Below, in pieces: positions 9,948 through 21,655 of a stretch of 64,000 nucleotides of DNA. The notes below the pieces were generated by a model, which searched no databases, was not told where the DNA came from, and saw only the letters and a list, made by a program, of their open reading frames with translations. Each line of letters starts with the position of its first letter. Positions within the stretch are counted from its first letter, which is position 1. Position numbers and translations under genes: made by a program. This DNA is from Lagopus muta (taxonomy: Eukaryota > Chordata > Aves > Galliformes > Phasianidae). The stretch lies in contig NC_064442.1 of NCBI RefSeq assembly GCF_023343835.1, positions 19,578,501 to 19,642,500 of the forward strand, read 5' to 3'.

Positions 9948-12287
9948 ACAAGGCAGACCAGAAGTTTTGTGATCAAGCTTTAGATGCCTGCCGTGTCGTT
10001 TTTCTCTCTTAGTGGAAACAACAACACCTACCAACTTTCAGATGAGATGTAAAGCATCCAAAGTGAAGGTTCAAAAATAATAAGAATGCAGGTGACTAGC
10101 ATAACTGTAGGCATCCACATAGAAGACCTTGAAGTACATTCTGATTAATCCCACCCCTGATTCTCTAGCTCATCTTCATTCTAGTTGTTTGCTGAATTGT
10201 TTTCAACAAAAAAGGAAGCAACCACATGAATATGACTGTAAGAACAGAAATTAATATCTCTCTCCAGATTACAGTCGCTGGTCACAAAGATCTGCTGGAC
10301 ACCATCCTGCAAACCCAATGCTGGCATCTGTATGCATCCAGGAGCCGGGTAACATTTCAGCTGGGGATAAACTTCTACCAAATTGTTGGTGCATTAAATT
10401 AATATTTACATATGATTTTTCTCCCCATTAACCAAATAGTACAATTCCTAGACTTTCAGTTAAAATATAGACAATTTCCCTTTTCAGATGAAGTGAATTG
10501 CTTCTAAAGGGACCCAATAACAAGTAGGGCATTAGCATCTCCAGGAATTGCATTGCCATCATTTTATTTGCAGAAAGGTAGGAGCAGCCTCAGCACAGTG
10601 CGGAGCCCAACATTTCTAGAGGAAAATTTCTGACGCTAAAATTTGCTTTACAGTAATTTGTTTTAACCTATAAAGTCCGTTTGAAAGCACTGCCTCATTA
10701 ATATTGACATCAAAACGTGGATAATATTCCTGTTTTCACGTCACAGTTTTGCTTGAATATCAATGCAGTATAAGCTTCTACATCAAACTCTAACTCAGAC
10801 GTGTACCTGTGAAGCATGGAAATTACAAATTACAGGATTTAGCATCCTTCTGTAATGGCATTCAGCAAACCAACCCGTCTCCTCATTTATGCCAGGGAGG
10901 AGTGTGCGTAGACAATTTCTCCAAAATGAAACCTTGGTAACTGCGTGCAATAACTTACGAGACTTAGTCTTTGTGAAGTTCACAACCGGGGTGGAAGCAA
11001 AGCAAAGCTTGAGACTTTTCATCAGAGGATCAATCAGCTGCTCATTGGAGCCATCTTTTGATTCATCTCCAAGCCTCTGTGTTCTTCAGTTATTCTTGAA
11101 ATAATGCTTGGAAGAGAAATTGGAAATGTCTTATTGTAGTCATGGTTCTACAACCTTTGTTGAATCTCTGGCAGTCTAGACCAGGCTGTGAATGCTTTTT
11201 GAATACAGGAGCGTAGTTCTACACGGAGGCTTTTGAGACCCTGTCAGCAAGATTTCAGACCGTTTCCTGGGGGGTTTGGTCTCTGGAGAGATGGCAGCAA
11301 GAGTGACTCTTTTTTTCCTCCCCTGCCGTGTTAATCACCACAAATTTGTGTTTGTCAGCAAGGTCTCAGATAGCAGTGGCCCAGTAGCTGTTTCATGAGC
11401 TGGAAAGCAAAATCCTTGAATCACTGACAGCTCCTTGTTGAATATACGCTGGCAATGCCTGAGCTGCACATACTGCCTGTCCAAAGCTGTCCGTTCTGTG
11501 TATCTCTCCCACTCTCAAATGCTGTTCCAGTTCTGCACCAAGGATCTGCTTGGCAAATGTAGGCTTCTATCAAAGGTTAATACCACCTTACATTCCAAAG
11601 AGTCTGGAGGTGATAGCTGGATGTCACCGTCTCCCTATCAAGACAGTCCCCACCCCACCGCTCACAGCAGATTATGAATCTCTTCATACATATAGGGGAA
11701 AGCATTTGGAGACTCACAATGTCTCTGTTGAGCATTACCAACACAAAACTGCCTTTGATTCTTCCCCGGAAGCAACAGAGAGGGGTGGTGATTGAAATCC
11801 TCACCTGTGGCCAAATATGCCAGGTGGCATATGATATACAGATCACATGGTTCTAGCTGCCAATTAGCACCATCAGTGTGTTTTCACAGAACTGCCCTTG
11901 CCTTTGTTTACTTGGAAGCAGTAGAGAGGCCATCTTTGCAATGGAACCAGCCTCTCCAGTAGGATAAGCCAGATGGCAGTGTGCAGCCAAGATGCTGAGA
12001 GTGGTGCACTAAATCTGCAGCCTTTGGTGTTCCATCTCTCAGGGCCTCTGTAAGTGTGCCATCGGCTGTCCAAATTGGACAGTGTCAGTCCCATGCATTG
12101 GCTTTTAAGTGCCATCTGTCCCTGGGAGTTCCAGGGAGCTCATCAGCAATTGCCCGGGGCATGTGGTGATCCCAGCATAGCTGGCTGAAGCATGTAGTTG
12201 TGACTGAGTGGTGAAGGCAATGAAAAAAAAATCCTTTGGGATTTCCATACAAGGGTTCAAATATTACCATAAATGATAGAGAAGTTT

Positions 12288-12372
12288 GTGTTGGAAGGTA
12301 CCATAAAGACTACCCAGTTCTAACAGTGCTGCTATGGGCAGGATTGCCTCCCACCAGATCAGGCTGCCCTGC
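12288..12372 (-). mobile_element. CR1 LINE 3' fragment
   Basis: Short antisense CR1 piece (GGAAGGTACCATAAAGACTACCC, ATGGGCAGGATTGCCTCCCACCAGATCAGG) homologous to 5448-5530. It is cut off where the following LTR-like sequence begins. Confidence 0.6.
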
Positions 12373-12397
12373 AGCAGTATTTAGCTGTTCCAAGGGT

Positions 12398-13098
12398 TGT
12401 GGGGTAAGCAGTTAGGAAAGATGTTGTTCTAAACTCCCCTCCCCTTTGTTTTCCTTGTCTCAAAGCTTGCTTTGTGAGGCCTTTTTGGTGATAAGGCTCT
12501 AACTGACAACTGCAAATTATCTAGGGAAGGGAGTGGTGGGTGTCACTGTGCCACAATGCTTCTGCTTATGATTGTAAAGATAAGCAAAAGGAAGGGACAA
12601 GCAGTCTTTAGTGGGGGGTGGAGGGAGGCTTGAAGGAGCTGACCACTGCGAAAGGTGATGCTTGTGCGTGACATTGAATGCGCCACTCCTTGCTGGCTTA
12701 TCTGTTGGGCCAGGTTTGTTATGCAAAGAGAGAGAAAAGAATTAAAAATCAGAAACTGAAAAGTGGGGGGCATAAGGTCCCCACTAAACTAAGTACTTTG
12801 GGGAGGAACTCTCTGAGAAAAGAAACCACTTGGTGGAGGAACTCTGGGGGCCTGCTTGCTGCAAAGCTTCCTGGCTTTCTCCCATCCCCTCTGGTGACTG
12901 GACGATTTCCTGGGATCAGCAGAAAACTATGAGCCACGTTGGAAACTTCAGTGGTGACTTATTTTCTACAAAGACTCCTTGCTTTTATTTTCTATCTCTT
13001 TTCTATCACCTGCCTTCCCTTCCCCATCTCCCTAAGTGACCAGGATTTGTAATAAACTGATTGGGCAAACATTTGACCCATTGTGTCTTAATCTTACA
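12398..13098 (+). mobile_element. Probable solo LTR
   Basis: About 700 bp, starting TGTGGGG and ending CTTAATCTTACA. AATAAA lies at 13051-13056, and the terminal stretch ACTGATTGGGCAAACATTTGACCC is typical of an avian LTR tail. No target duplication could be confirmed, so the 5' edge is uncertain. No coding sequence. Confidence 0.5.
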
Positions 13099-13164
13099 GT
13101 TGGGTATACATATAACAAAGAGTCTCTTCACCTTCCCTCTTCCTCCCTCTTCCTGTTACGTCTT

Positions 13165-13390
13165 TGTTTACTAGGGCCTTGCTACAGCCAGGCCTCTGTC
13201 TGCAGCTCTGGAAGCTGCCCCATGGGGCCTGGTGGTGCAGCAATGTGGAGCAGAGGTGAGGACAGTGTCTCAAATCCCCAGGTCAGCTGATCATTCTGGG
13301 GCAAGCTGGGCTGGTTTGGAGCAGGACACTCAGCCTGCAGCAGGTGCAAGGCAACCACACAGGCTGCCAGAAGAACATTTGTCTTGGTTA
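13165..13390. repeat. Inverted paralogue of 29640-29860
   Basis: Read backwards, it matches the block with TGCAGGCTGAGTGTCCTGCTCC, ACCAGCCCAGCTT and CATGGG....AGACAGAGGCCTGGCTGTA. It shows that the 13-14.5 kb area is an inverted, older copy of the 27.1-29.9 kb area. 13400-13585 holds nothing recognisable. Confidence 0.7.
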
Positions 13391-13589
13391 GGAATCATAC
13401 CCGTACCATCTGTTTTGCTGTCTTATCTTCAACAGCAGGACATCTATTCTACTTTCTTATCTTCACTTGACAAGAAGTTTTGCAGCCTCTGCATTTTCTT
13501 ATTGAGCTTACATTAATGCAAGCCTCCTGTCCTTCAGCTTGTATCTGCTCAAGTTATGCAACAGGCTGTTCTCACAATATGGAACAGCT

Positions 13590-14284
13590 GTTGTCATGAT
13601 TCAATATTCATTAAGTTTTCTGATGACACAAAGCTGAGAGGAGCGGCTGGCACATCAGAAGGCTCCACTTCCTTTAATCAAGACTTGGGCAGGCTGAAGA
13701 ATTGTGCAGAGAGGGACCTTGTGAAGTTCAACAATGGCCAGTGTAGAGTCCTGCACCTGAGAAGGAATAAATGCATGCATCAGTAGAGGTGAGTGAAAGG
13801 AGCTCTGCAGAGAAGGACCTAGGTGTCCTGGAGGAAAATAGGATTGTGAGCCAGCAGTGTGCCCATGTGGCCAAGAAGGCCAGTGGTATCCTGGGGTGTA
13901 TTAAAAGGAGAGTGGTCAGCAGGTTGAGGAAGGTTATCCTCCCCATCTGCTGTGCCCTGGTGAGGCCACATCTAGTGTCCTGTTCAGGTGCCCCAGTTCA
14001 AGAAAGACAGGGAACTACTAGAGAGAGTCTAGCAGAGGATTGGAGGTGGCGGAAGATAGAAATTTCCATTTGAACATGAGAAAGAACTTAGTTACTCTGA
14101 AAATGACAGAGCACTGGAACATGCTGCCAGGAGAGGCTGTGCCGTCTGCTTCTCTGGAGATTTTTTAAAACCGTCTGGATGCTTTCCTGCACAGCCTACT
14201 CTAGGGAAGTTGCTGTAGCTGGGTGGTTAGACGAGGAGATCTCCAGAGATGCCTTGCAACCGCACTGATTCTGTGATTCTGTGA
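13590..14284 (+). mobile_element. CR1 LINE 3' end
   Basis: Sense CR1: TGATGACACAAAGCTGAGAGGAG, the CTGCAGAGAAGGACCTAGGTGTCCTGG block, GTGAGGCCACATCTAGTGTCC and the terminal CTGATTCTGTGATTCTGTGA repeat. It is 5' truncated, with internal gaps around 14030-14060. Confidence 0.88.
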
Positions 14285-14555
14285 GAAAGGGCCATTGAGG
14301 AGTAGAGGTCCTAGAGGCCTCCTGTGAACAGATTGCCCCCATTGTTCAGAGGAAAGGGAAAGCACTTCCCTGTTTGCTCCATGTCATACTGGTGTTGTGC
14401 TTCTCTGACATTCTGAATATTTCTGGCCATGGATGTAGCAATGTTCATGCAAAGAAGGATGTGAGGCACCCTCATTTGCTGCAAATGGCAGCATTAAGTC
14501 AGAGTGGTTGAGAAGAAGGGGACAGGGAGGGAATGACTCTACAGTTGTGAGAGAA
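14285..14555. repeat. Inverted paralogue of 27.15-27.30 and 28.09-28.20 kb
   Basis: 14285-14400 is the reverse complement of about 28085-28200, and 14400-14530 of about 27165-27305, with small differences. The 27.3-28.08 kb part, including the tRNA-Gly gene, is missing here. Confidence 0.8.
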
Positions 14556-14556
14556 G

Positions 14557-15060
14557 ATCAGGTTTGTGACCACCTGAGGAATGTGAGCATGCACAAGTCT
14601 GTGGGTCCTGATGGGATGCCCTCAGAGTCCCAAGGGAATTAGGTGTAGTCACCAAGCCTCTCTCAATGGTATTCGAAAAATCATGGCAGTCATGTGGAGT
14701 CCCCGGTGATTGGAAGAAAGGAAACATCACACTCATTTTTAAGAAGCATAAAAAGCATGACCCGGGGAACTACCAATGTGTCAGTCTCACCTCTGTTCTG
14801 AGAAAGATGATGGGACAGGGAGTTTATGTGGGAAAACCAGCATGGCTTCACCAAACGCAAGTCCTTCTTGATCAACATGGTGATCTTCTGTAAGGCATAA
14901 CAGTTTCAGTGGACAAGGAAAGAGTCACCGATGTAATCTGTCTGGACTTCATTTCAGCCACCTATATGGTCCCCACTAACATCCTTCTCTCCAAATTGGA
15001 AAGATACGGATTTGATGAATGAACTCTTCTTTGGACTAGGAACTGGATGTGAGATCATAA
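14557..15060 (+). mobile_element. CR1 LINE reverse-transcriptase fragment
   Basis: Sense CR1 ORF2 segment with several frame breaks. Recognisable pieces are GGTCCTGATGGGATGCC, GATTGGAAGAAAGG, CTACCAATGTGTCAGTCTCACCTC, AACCAGCATGGCTTCACCAAA and CTGTCTGGACTTCA. These correspond to the finger/palm part of the RT domain. Confidence 0.85.
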
Positions 15061-15310
15061 TCAGAGATTGGTGGTCAATTAGTATCTTGTTAGCATATAT
15101 TTTGATTATTTTAGAGCCTGTATGGAATCATACTGCTAGACAGAATGACAACTGCGTGAAAGATTTCTAGGATGATCACCATTCTCTGAAGTCAGTGTTC
15201 CCACTGCACTGTACAGGTGTTAAAGTCTAGAACTCACTGTGACCTACATTCAGTGACAGACAGCCACCTGAATGCCAGCCATTTCAGTCTCTGAAGATGC
15301 TAGTCCTTTT
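15061..15310. other. No feature seen
   Basis: Unremarkable sequence between a CR1 fragment and the (TCCTC)n tract. Confidence 0.5.
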
Positions 15311-15413
15311 TCCTCTCCTCTCCTCTCCTCTCCTCTCCTCTCCTCTCCTCTCCTCTCCTCTCCTCTCCTCTCCTCTCCTCTCCTCTCCTCTCCTCTCCTC
15401 TCCTCTCCTCTCC
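15311..15413. repeat. (TCCTC)n microsatellite
   Basis: About 20 uninterrupted copies of the 5-mer, giving over 100 nt with only pyrimidines on the plus strand. Confidence 0.99.
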
Positions 15414-16084
15414 TTTTCCCTATAGCTTGACTGTTTTCCTAACTGATATCATAAAGAAGTGAGATTGTTCCAGGTCCTGGCTTTTAATCTCAACTTTCTA
15501 CCTTGCATTTAATAGTCTATTTTGTTACTCAAGGCTAATGAATAAATGCCTCTTGGCACTGTACATATGCATAAATGTATTTTTTATGTTCATACATGTA
15601 TTCTCTGGGAAACAAAAACAAGGACTAGTCTATGCTTTCCTTCCAGATGGAAAAAGGACCACAGTGGTCAGGCTAGGAATCTTTAAAAGGCGATGTCTAC
15701 CTGCATATTCTGTAACCTCTCTGACAGTTTTTCAAATATCTTTGTGGAAATGCCTGAAAGATGGTTGCAATAATGGGGAGACAAGCACAGCCATGAAGGT
15801 GTTAAACTGTGAAAAAACAAACAAACAAACAAAAAAAAGATATGAATATGTGGAAACACAGAAACTACAACAAAAAAGAGAAATCCTCAAAACATAGAAA
15901 TTGTACCACGCAAACACCACTAGATGGAAGTGTAATCAAAGCAATCCAGAATATGAACATGAAATATATTATACATATTATATTAGGCCAAGACAATTCC
16001 TCTTTACTCAGTGCAGCCCAAGCAAAAAAGATTGAACAGCCATGACCAACGCCCCTAATTCAGAAGGTTCTCAAGAGAAATTTG
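15414..16084. other. No gene seen
   Basis: A(T)-rich sequence with an AAAC-repeat patch at about 15815-15838. Open frames here (up to 119 codons at 15538-15897) have no recognisable content. Confidence 0.5.
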
Positions 16085-16708
16085 CAGGTGGATTTTGAAT
16101 ATCGCCAAAGAGGAGACTGCATAGCCTATCTGGGCAGCATGTTCCAGTGCTCTGTGATCCTCCAAAGAAAGAAGTTTTTCCTAATGTTCAGATGGAACTT
16201 CCTGTGCTGCAGTTTGAGCCTGTTCCCCCTATCCCGTCACTGGGCACCACCTCCTGATCTTGACACTCACCCTTTAGGTATCTGTCTATCCCTCTCAGTC
16301 TCCTTTTCTCCAGTCCAAACATGGTCTCTCAGCCTTTCCTTGTAAGGGGGATGCTGCAAACCCCTAATAATGTTTGTAGCCCTCTGTTGAACACTCTCGA
16401 GTAGTTCCCTGTCTCTCTTGAACTGAGGAGCCCAGAACCAGACATGTTACTCCATATGTGGTCTCACCAGGTCTTGCAGAGGGGGAGGATCACCTCCCTT
16501 GGGCCTCTAACTAGGCTCTGCACCAGTGATCACGGCCCTCTGAGCTCTGCCAAGTCAGCCAATTCTCAATTCACCTCACTGTCCACTCCTTTGTCCTACA
16601 CTCTCTAAACTCAGCTATGAAGAAGTCATGGGAGACAGTGTCAAAAGTTTTGCTGATAACAAAGTAGACAACATCCACTGCTCAAAACACATCTATCCAG
16701 CTGGTCAT
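16085..16708 (-). mobile_element. CR1 LINE fragment (older subfamily)
   Basis: Antisense CR1 with GGGCAGCATGTTCCAGTGCTCTG, CTTTTCTCCAGTCCAAAC, CCAGGTCTTGCAGAGGGGGAGGATCACCTCCC and AAAAGTTTTGCTGA. It is diverged from the other copies in the window. Confidence 0.8.
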
Positions 16709-17520
16709 GAGAATCTTAGAATCATATAATTATTTGAGTTGGAAAAGTCCCTTAAAGATTATGCAATCCGACTCCCCTGCAATGAACAAGAACATCTACA
16801 GCCATATCAGGTTGCTCAGTCTTATCTATCCTGATCTTGAATACCTCCAGGGATGGGGCTTCCAGCCCATCTCTGGGCAACTTGTTCCAGTCCTCCGCTA
16901 CCCTTACCATAAAGACGTTTTTCCTCATGTCCAATTTAAATGTCCTTGTTCTAGTTTGAAACCATTTCTCCTTGTCCTGCCACAACAGACCCTGCTAAAG
17001 AGTCGGTCCCCTTCTTTCTTATAGCTCCCCTTTAGACACTGAAGGGCTGCTATCAGGTTTCCTTGGAGCCTCCTCCAGGCTGAAGAGCCCTGAAGAGGTG
17101 TCTCAGCCTGTCCTCATAGGGGAGATGTTCTGTCCCTTGGGATGTTTTTGTAGCCCTCCTCTGGATGTACTGCAACAAATAGAAGACCACCAGACTGGTC
17201 AAGCATTATGTCCTCTCGGTGAATCCACGTTGACTATTCCTGATAACCTTCTTTTCTTCCAGGATCTTGGAGATAAGCATCCAGAATCAACCATTTCTTT
17301 ACCTTCCCAGAGACTAAGGTGAGTCTGACTGGCCTGTAGTTGCCTGGGCTCACATTCTTACCATTTTTGAAGACTGGAGTAAGATTGGCTTTCTTCAAGT
17401 CTTCAGGTAACTCTCTTGTTAACCTGAAGACTTGTTACCTGAAGACTCTCCACGACCTTTCAAAAAAATGATAGAAAGTAGTTTGGCAATCACTTCTCCC
17501 AGAGAAGCCCTGGTGGAAGC
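16709..17520 (-). mobile_element. CR1 LINE, 3' end plus part of ORF2
   Basis: A second antisense CR1. Its 3' end is at 16709-16745 (AGAATCTTAGAATCATATAATTATTTGAGTTGGAAAAG), followed by CTCCAGGGATGGGGCTTCCA, GTAGCCCTCCTCTGGATG, CTGTAGTTGCCTGGGCTCAC and the ORF2-derived stretch around 17340-17470. Confidence 0.85.
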
Positions 17521-19180
17521 AACCCAGACTTATGCAGGTTAATGTTGACGACATATCAAAAGTTATGGTTTCTGTGACTTTTTGAGGCCGGGCCATACAG
17601 ATATGAACTATGGGAGGTCATTTCTACAGCAAGCACGTGGTATTGATGTGGAGATTTAGCCAGTCAGAAGGAGAGATGATTAGTTATTTGGAAAAAATAC
17701 ACACCTAGATGTTTTTTATTAAGTTCAAATTGGCCTATTAAAAACACGCACACACACACACATAAACACACACACACACACACAAAACCTAAAATAATAA
17801 CACTGAAAACACTGAAATAATGGTGTCTGGTGGGGATCTAGTTGAGGGCAGGAGAGACCACATGGAAAAGTTGGGTACTGCCTCTGTAAGGCTGGGCTGC
17901 TGGGGGCCTACAGGCAGAGGTTTTATCAGGAAATCTGAGGTTAAGGGCTGTGTTTCAGGACTGAGCAGCAGTGTATGAGGCTTATGAGCACAAGGGAGGA
18001 GAGTAGTCCAAAGGCTGGGACAGCAGTGATGTGTAGGCCAGGCTGATACCAACGGTGTGCCTGTGGACCTGGCAGTTATGGGACAGTAGTCACAGAGGTT
18101 GTTCTCAAAGAGAAGATATGGTAGGGTTGTACTGTGACAGGGAGGTCTGTCCCTTTAACAGAGCCTTGGCTTGTTTTGGCTGCAGCAGCAAGGAGAGCAG
18201 GAGGGACCTTTACTCAGGCATCTTTGCTGTCCTCCTCTGCTCCCAGAGATGTATGTGTGCAGACAGTCTGTTCTGTATGCCCTACATTGACATAAAGAAA
18301 CTTCATTCAGGCAAGGGCTGCAAAGGTAATGCTGGGCATCAGCACCTTACCCCTTTTTTTGTTCCTTCTCTTTTTTTGCCTCTAACCATGCTCTGGTTTT
18401 CTACTTCTAATCAGCTCCTCTCCAGAGGGTCACTTAGATTTCCTGCAACAGCTCCATCTCTAATAGTCTCAGAAGGCCCCATTAAAACACCAAGAAACTT
18501 CAATTCTGAGTTTGCGCTGTGCACTATAATTTCAACCTTGTTAGGCTTGTTAGACCAAGCAATGCATAACAAGATTTTTTTAAATCATTTTTTTAATCTT
18601 TATTTATTGTTGCTAACTTTCTGTACAGTCATGAGGGAATTGACAGGTGAAATTGTCTCTCAGGAAAAGTGTTGCTAGACTTAAGACTTTTAATAGGCAC
18701 GTGTTGCAACACAGTTCTTGTTTTGTATTTAAATTGAATGAGTTCCAAGTGACCTTAGTAGGTGTCCGTTTCTGGTAGAGGCTGATGCTAGCAACACAAA
18801 CTGAATATTACCTTTGAGGTGCAGTATCCTGTGGACTGCATGTTTTCAGCAGTCTCTCTGGAGCATGAAGCTCTCAGTAACGTCCCTGCTTACAGCTCCT
18901 TCCGTAGGAGAACCAATGCTACCAAAACTCATGCTAAGTATAAGATTACTCAGAAACGGAATAGTGTTTTGGAACACTGACTGCAAGATACACCACCACA
19001 ATGAACCCAGGCGGCATTGCTAGAGACAGGCGTGTGATCAGAAGACACACGAACCAATATGTAGATACGAGTGCTATCTATGACAGAGAGATCAGAGATG
19101 GGAATTACAACTGATCCTTGTCCCAGAATTAAACAGACAAATATGAGATAGTACAAATATCAAGTTAATAGAAAAAATGT
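17521..19180. other. Single-copy sequence without a supported gene
   Basis: It contains an imperfect CA repeat at 17744-17785. A 207-codon frame at 18055-18678 (+) has no motif, signal or splice context I recognise. 18700-19180 shows nothing. Confidence 0.5.
17744..17785. repeat. (CA)n microsatellite
   Basis: Two CA runs separated by TAAA (CACACACACACATAAACACACAC pattern). Confidence 0.95.
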
Positions 19181-19189
19181 TTGGTAGGT

Positions 19190-20638
19190 ATTCCGACAGG
19201 AAGTAGGCGTTTGTATGAATGGAGAAATGGTAGAAGAAATTTTAGTGGATATTTATCCGGAGAAATTAAGAATACAAGTGCATATGGGGCAACGTACTCG
19301 GCGCCTGGCATGATGGCAGCAAATGGAAGTAGCTTGTCCCTGAGGGGGAGGAGGATCTTAGCTGAGGAACTAGCAGGACTCATAGACAGGCCTTTAAACT
19401 AGGTATGAAGGGGGAAAGGGGGCAAAATCAGGGCCGTTGGAGTTGAGCGGGTCGTTCGAGGGCTCGTACCGAACTTGACGGATGATGACAGTGAAGTACA
19501 AAGGGAAGAACTGGGGCAGGGGGGAGTTGGGGATGCTGCTGTTCTAGGGGAACCCAGATCCTCTATAAAGGCGGTGAGATGGAAAGCCCGGCTGAAGTGC
19601 CTTTATACCAATGCACGCAGCCTGGGAAATAAGCAGGACAAGTTGTAAACTGTGATGCGCTTAGAAAGTTATGACCTTGTTGCTATCATGGAAACATGGT
19701 GGGATGACTCCCATAACTGGAATACCACCACTGGGGGCTATGGGCTTTTTAGAAGAGAGAGGCGAGGTAGGAAGGGTGGGGGAGTTGCCCTCTCTGTCCA
19801 AGAGTGGATAGACTGTGAGGAGCTCCCTCTGAGAAACAGTCAGGAACAGGTTGAGAGCCTGTGGGTTGGAATTAGGGATGGGTCTAATAAAGGCCAGCTG
19901 GTGATAGGAGTATACTACAGGCCACCTGATCAAGGGGAGATTGCTGACGAGGCTTTCTTGCTTCAGATGTGGAAGGCTTTGTGCTCATGGGCTCTTGTCC
20001 TGATAGGAAATTTCAACCACACGGATATCTGTTGGAAAGACCACATGGCGAGCTGCAAGAGCTCTAGAAGGCTCCTGGAATGTGTTGATGATAACTTTCT
20101 GTTCCAGTTGTAGGACAGACCAACCAGAGGTGAAGCATTGCTGGTCCTGCTGCTCACCAATGTGGAGGAAATCACTAATGGTGTTAAGGTTGGAGGCAGC
20201 TTGGGTTGCAGTGAGCACTCCCTGGTTGAGTTCATGATCTCGAGGGTTGTGGGTCTGGTGAAGAGTGGCATCAGGACCCTGAACTTTGGAAGAGTGAACT
20301 TTAAGCTGTTCAATGGACTGTTGGCCGAGATGCCCTGGGATGCTGTCTTTAAAAACAAAGATGCTGAGAAGAGCTGGCTGTTCTTCAAGAATGCCTTCCT
20401 GAGAGCACAAGAACTCTCTGTCCCTCTGAATAAGAAAGTGGACAGAAGAGGTAGGAAACCAGTGTGGCTCAGCTGTGAATGCCCTGTCCCTGGATGTGTT
20501 CAAGGCCAGAATGTATAGGGCCCTGGGCAGCCTGGTCTAGCATTAAATGGGGAGGATAGTGGCCCTGCGTTTGGCAGGGAGTTGGAGATTCATGATTCTT
20601 GAGGTCCCTTCCAACCCTGGCCATTCTGTGATTATGTG
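19190..20638 (+). mobile_element. CR1 LINE with endonuclease domain, centre deleted
   Basis: 19600-20113 encodes most of the APE-type endonuclease domain of CR1 ORF2: METWWDDSHNWN near its start, GGVALSV, LVIGVYYRPP and LIGNFNHTDICW, in one open frame of 153 codons. At 20138-20518 a further frame continues the domain. The sequence then jumps to the CR1 3' UTR (TCAAGGCCAGAATG.ATAGGGCCCTGGGCAGCC) ending TTCTGTGATTATGTGA at about 20638. The reverse-transcriptase region is missing. The 5' edge is uncertain. Confidence 0.85.
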
Positions 20639-21655
20639 AAAATGACATGTGGTGGAGATGATGGAATCTGGCAACTATTTTATTCTGCCCAGTGTACTTA
20701 TCGGTGTGCTGTAAAGAAGGAGGGGGCTCCTCAGTGCCTTCTTTCAGTCCCAGGTCTACCAGCCTGAGCAGTAAAGTTCCTGTGGAGAATGGGGCACCTG
20801 GGTGTATTGGGTGAAGGGCGTAAAGGAGAAGGGATACCTGGAGTGACCCTGAGGGGATAGTGAGGAGAGAGAGGATGAGTGGTAGCACTTGCTGGTACAC
20901 GGTTTGTTCCCTGCAGTTGTGCCACTGAAGAGAGCAGAGCAGTAAAAGGAGATGCACAAACGCTTTCCCTCTCCAGCAAATCCTACCCAGCTTGTCCTAT
21001 TTTTTGTTTGTCTCGTGTGTCTGGCTCATGTCTGCAGCCAGGGTGTGTGGATGGCACAGGGAAGCTGCCTGCAGATGCATGCAGGTCTCAGCAGAGCCAG
21101 CTCTTGTCTTATCTTCCCATCAGATTCTAGCAGTGCAGCCTACCCCACACCTTCCTGGGCCTGCTGCCAGTGCCTGAGGCTGGTCTCCACCCACGGCAGG
21201 TAAACCAGTGCTGTCCTGGGAGCCTTGGAAGCCCCACCTCCTACACAGCTGGGCTGGGCAGGCAGCACTGCAGGATCAGGTCAGAGAGTTTTCTCTGGCT
21301 CCCTGCTTCTGCCTGCCCTTGCTGCTCCCTGTGAGCTGGAGGGTAGTGGCAATCATTCATTGTGGCTGGGGCTGTCCACTTTCATCTGCTCTGTCCTGAT
21401 CACATTTGTCCCTTCCTTGCCCAGCAGCGCTCCAAAAATGCTGTGGAGCAGCACTTGCAGCACACCACTCAGCTCTGCCTGGGAAGACAAGTTGTTCTGG
21501 GGAAAAGGGGCTGACACCACAACGGGTGTATGCAAATGCCCACACAAACTCCCACACAAGCATGGGTATGTGCAGGCAGCACAGGTTTGAGCTGGATGGA
21601 GAGCAGCACCAGTTGGAGCATTCAGGGGAGCAGTAACAGCAGCACAGCACAAATG
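20638..21655 (+). repeat. 1-kb repeat unit, third copy
   Basis: Nearly collinear with 49446-50460 (+) and with the reverse complement of 34930-35940. It is GC-rich, with a TGTAAAGAAGGAGGGGGCTCCTCAGTGCC start and a GAGCAGCACCAGTTGGAGCATTCAGGGGAGCAGTAACAG end. CR1 elements abut it on both sides. A segment at 21127-21200, between an AG and a GT in similar positions to 49942-50018, could pass for an exon, but no protein family is recognised. Confidence 0.88.

Larger units (their letters stand above)
8203..11850. repeat. Segmental duplication, copy B
   Basis: This is the counterpart of 1-3158, with a solo LTR inserted at 9463-9947. It ends where CATATGATATACAGATCACATGG stops matching copy A. Outside the receptor gene and the LTR, the 9960-11850 stretch has no gene I can identify. 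Confidence 0.93.

Noticed and set aside
18055-18678. 207-codon open frame on the plus strand
   Set aside because: No recognisable domain, signal peptide, promoter or splice context; long chance frames are expected in a window of this size, and no second copy supports it.
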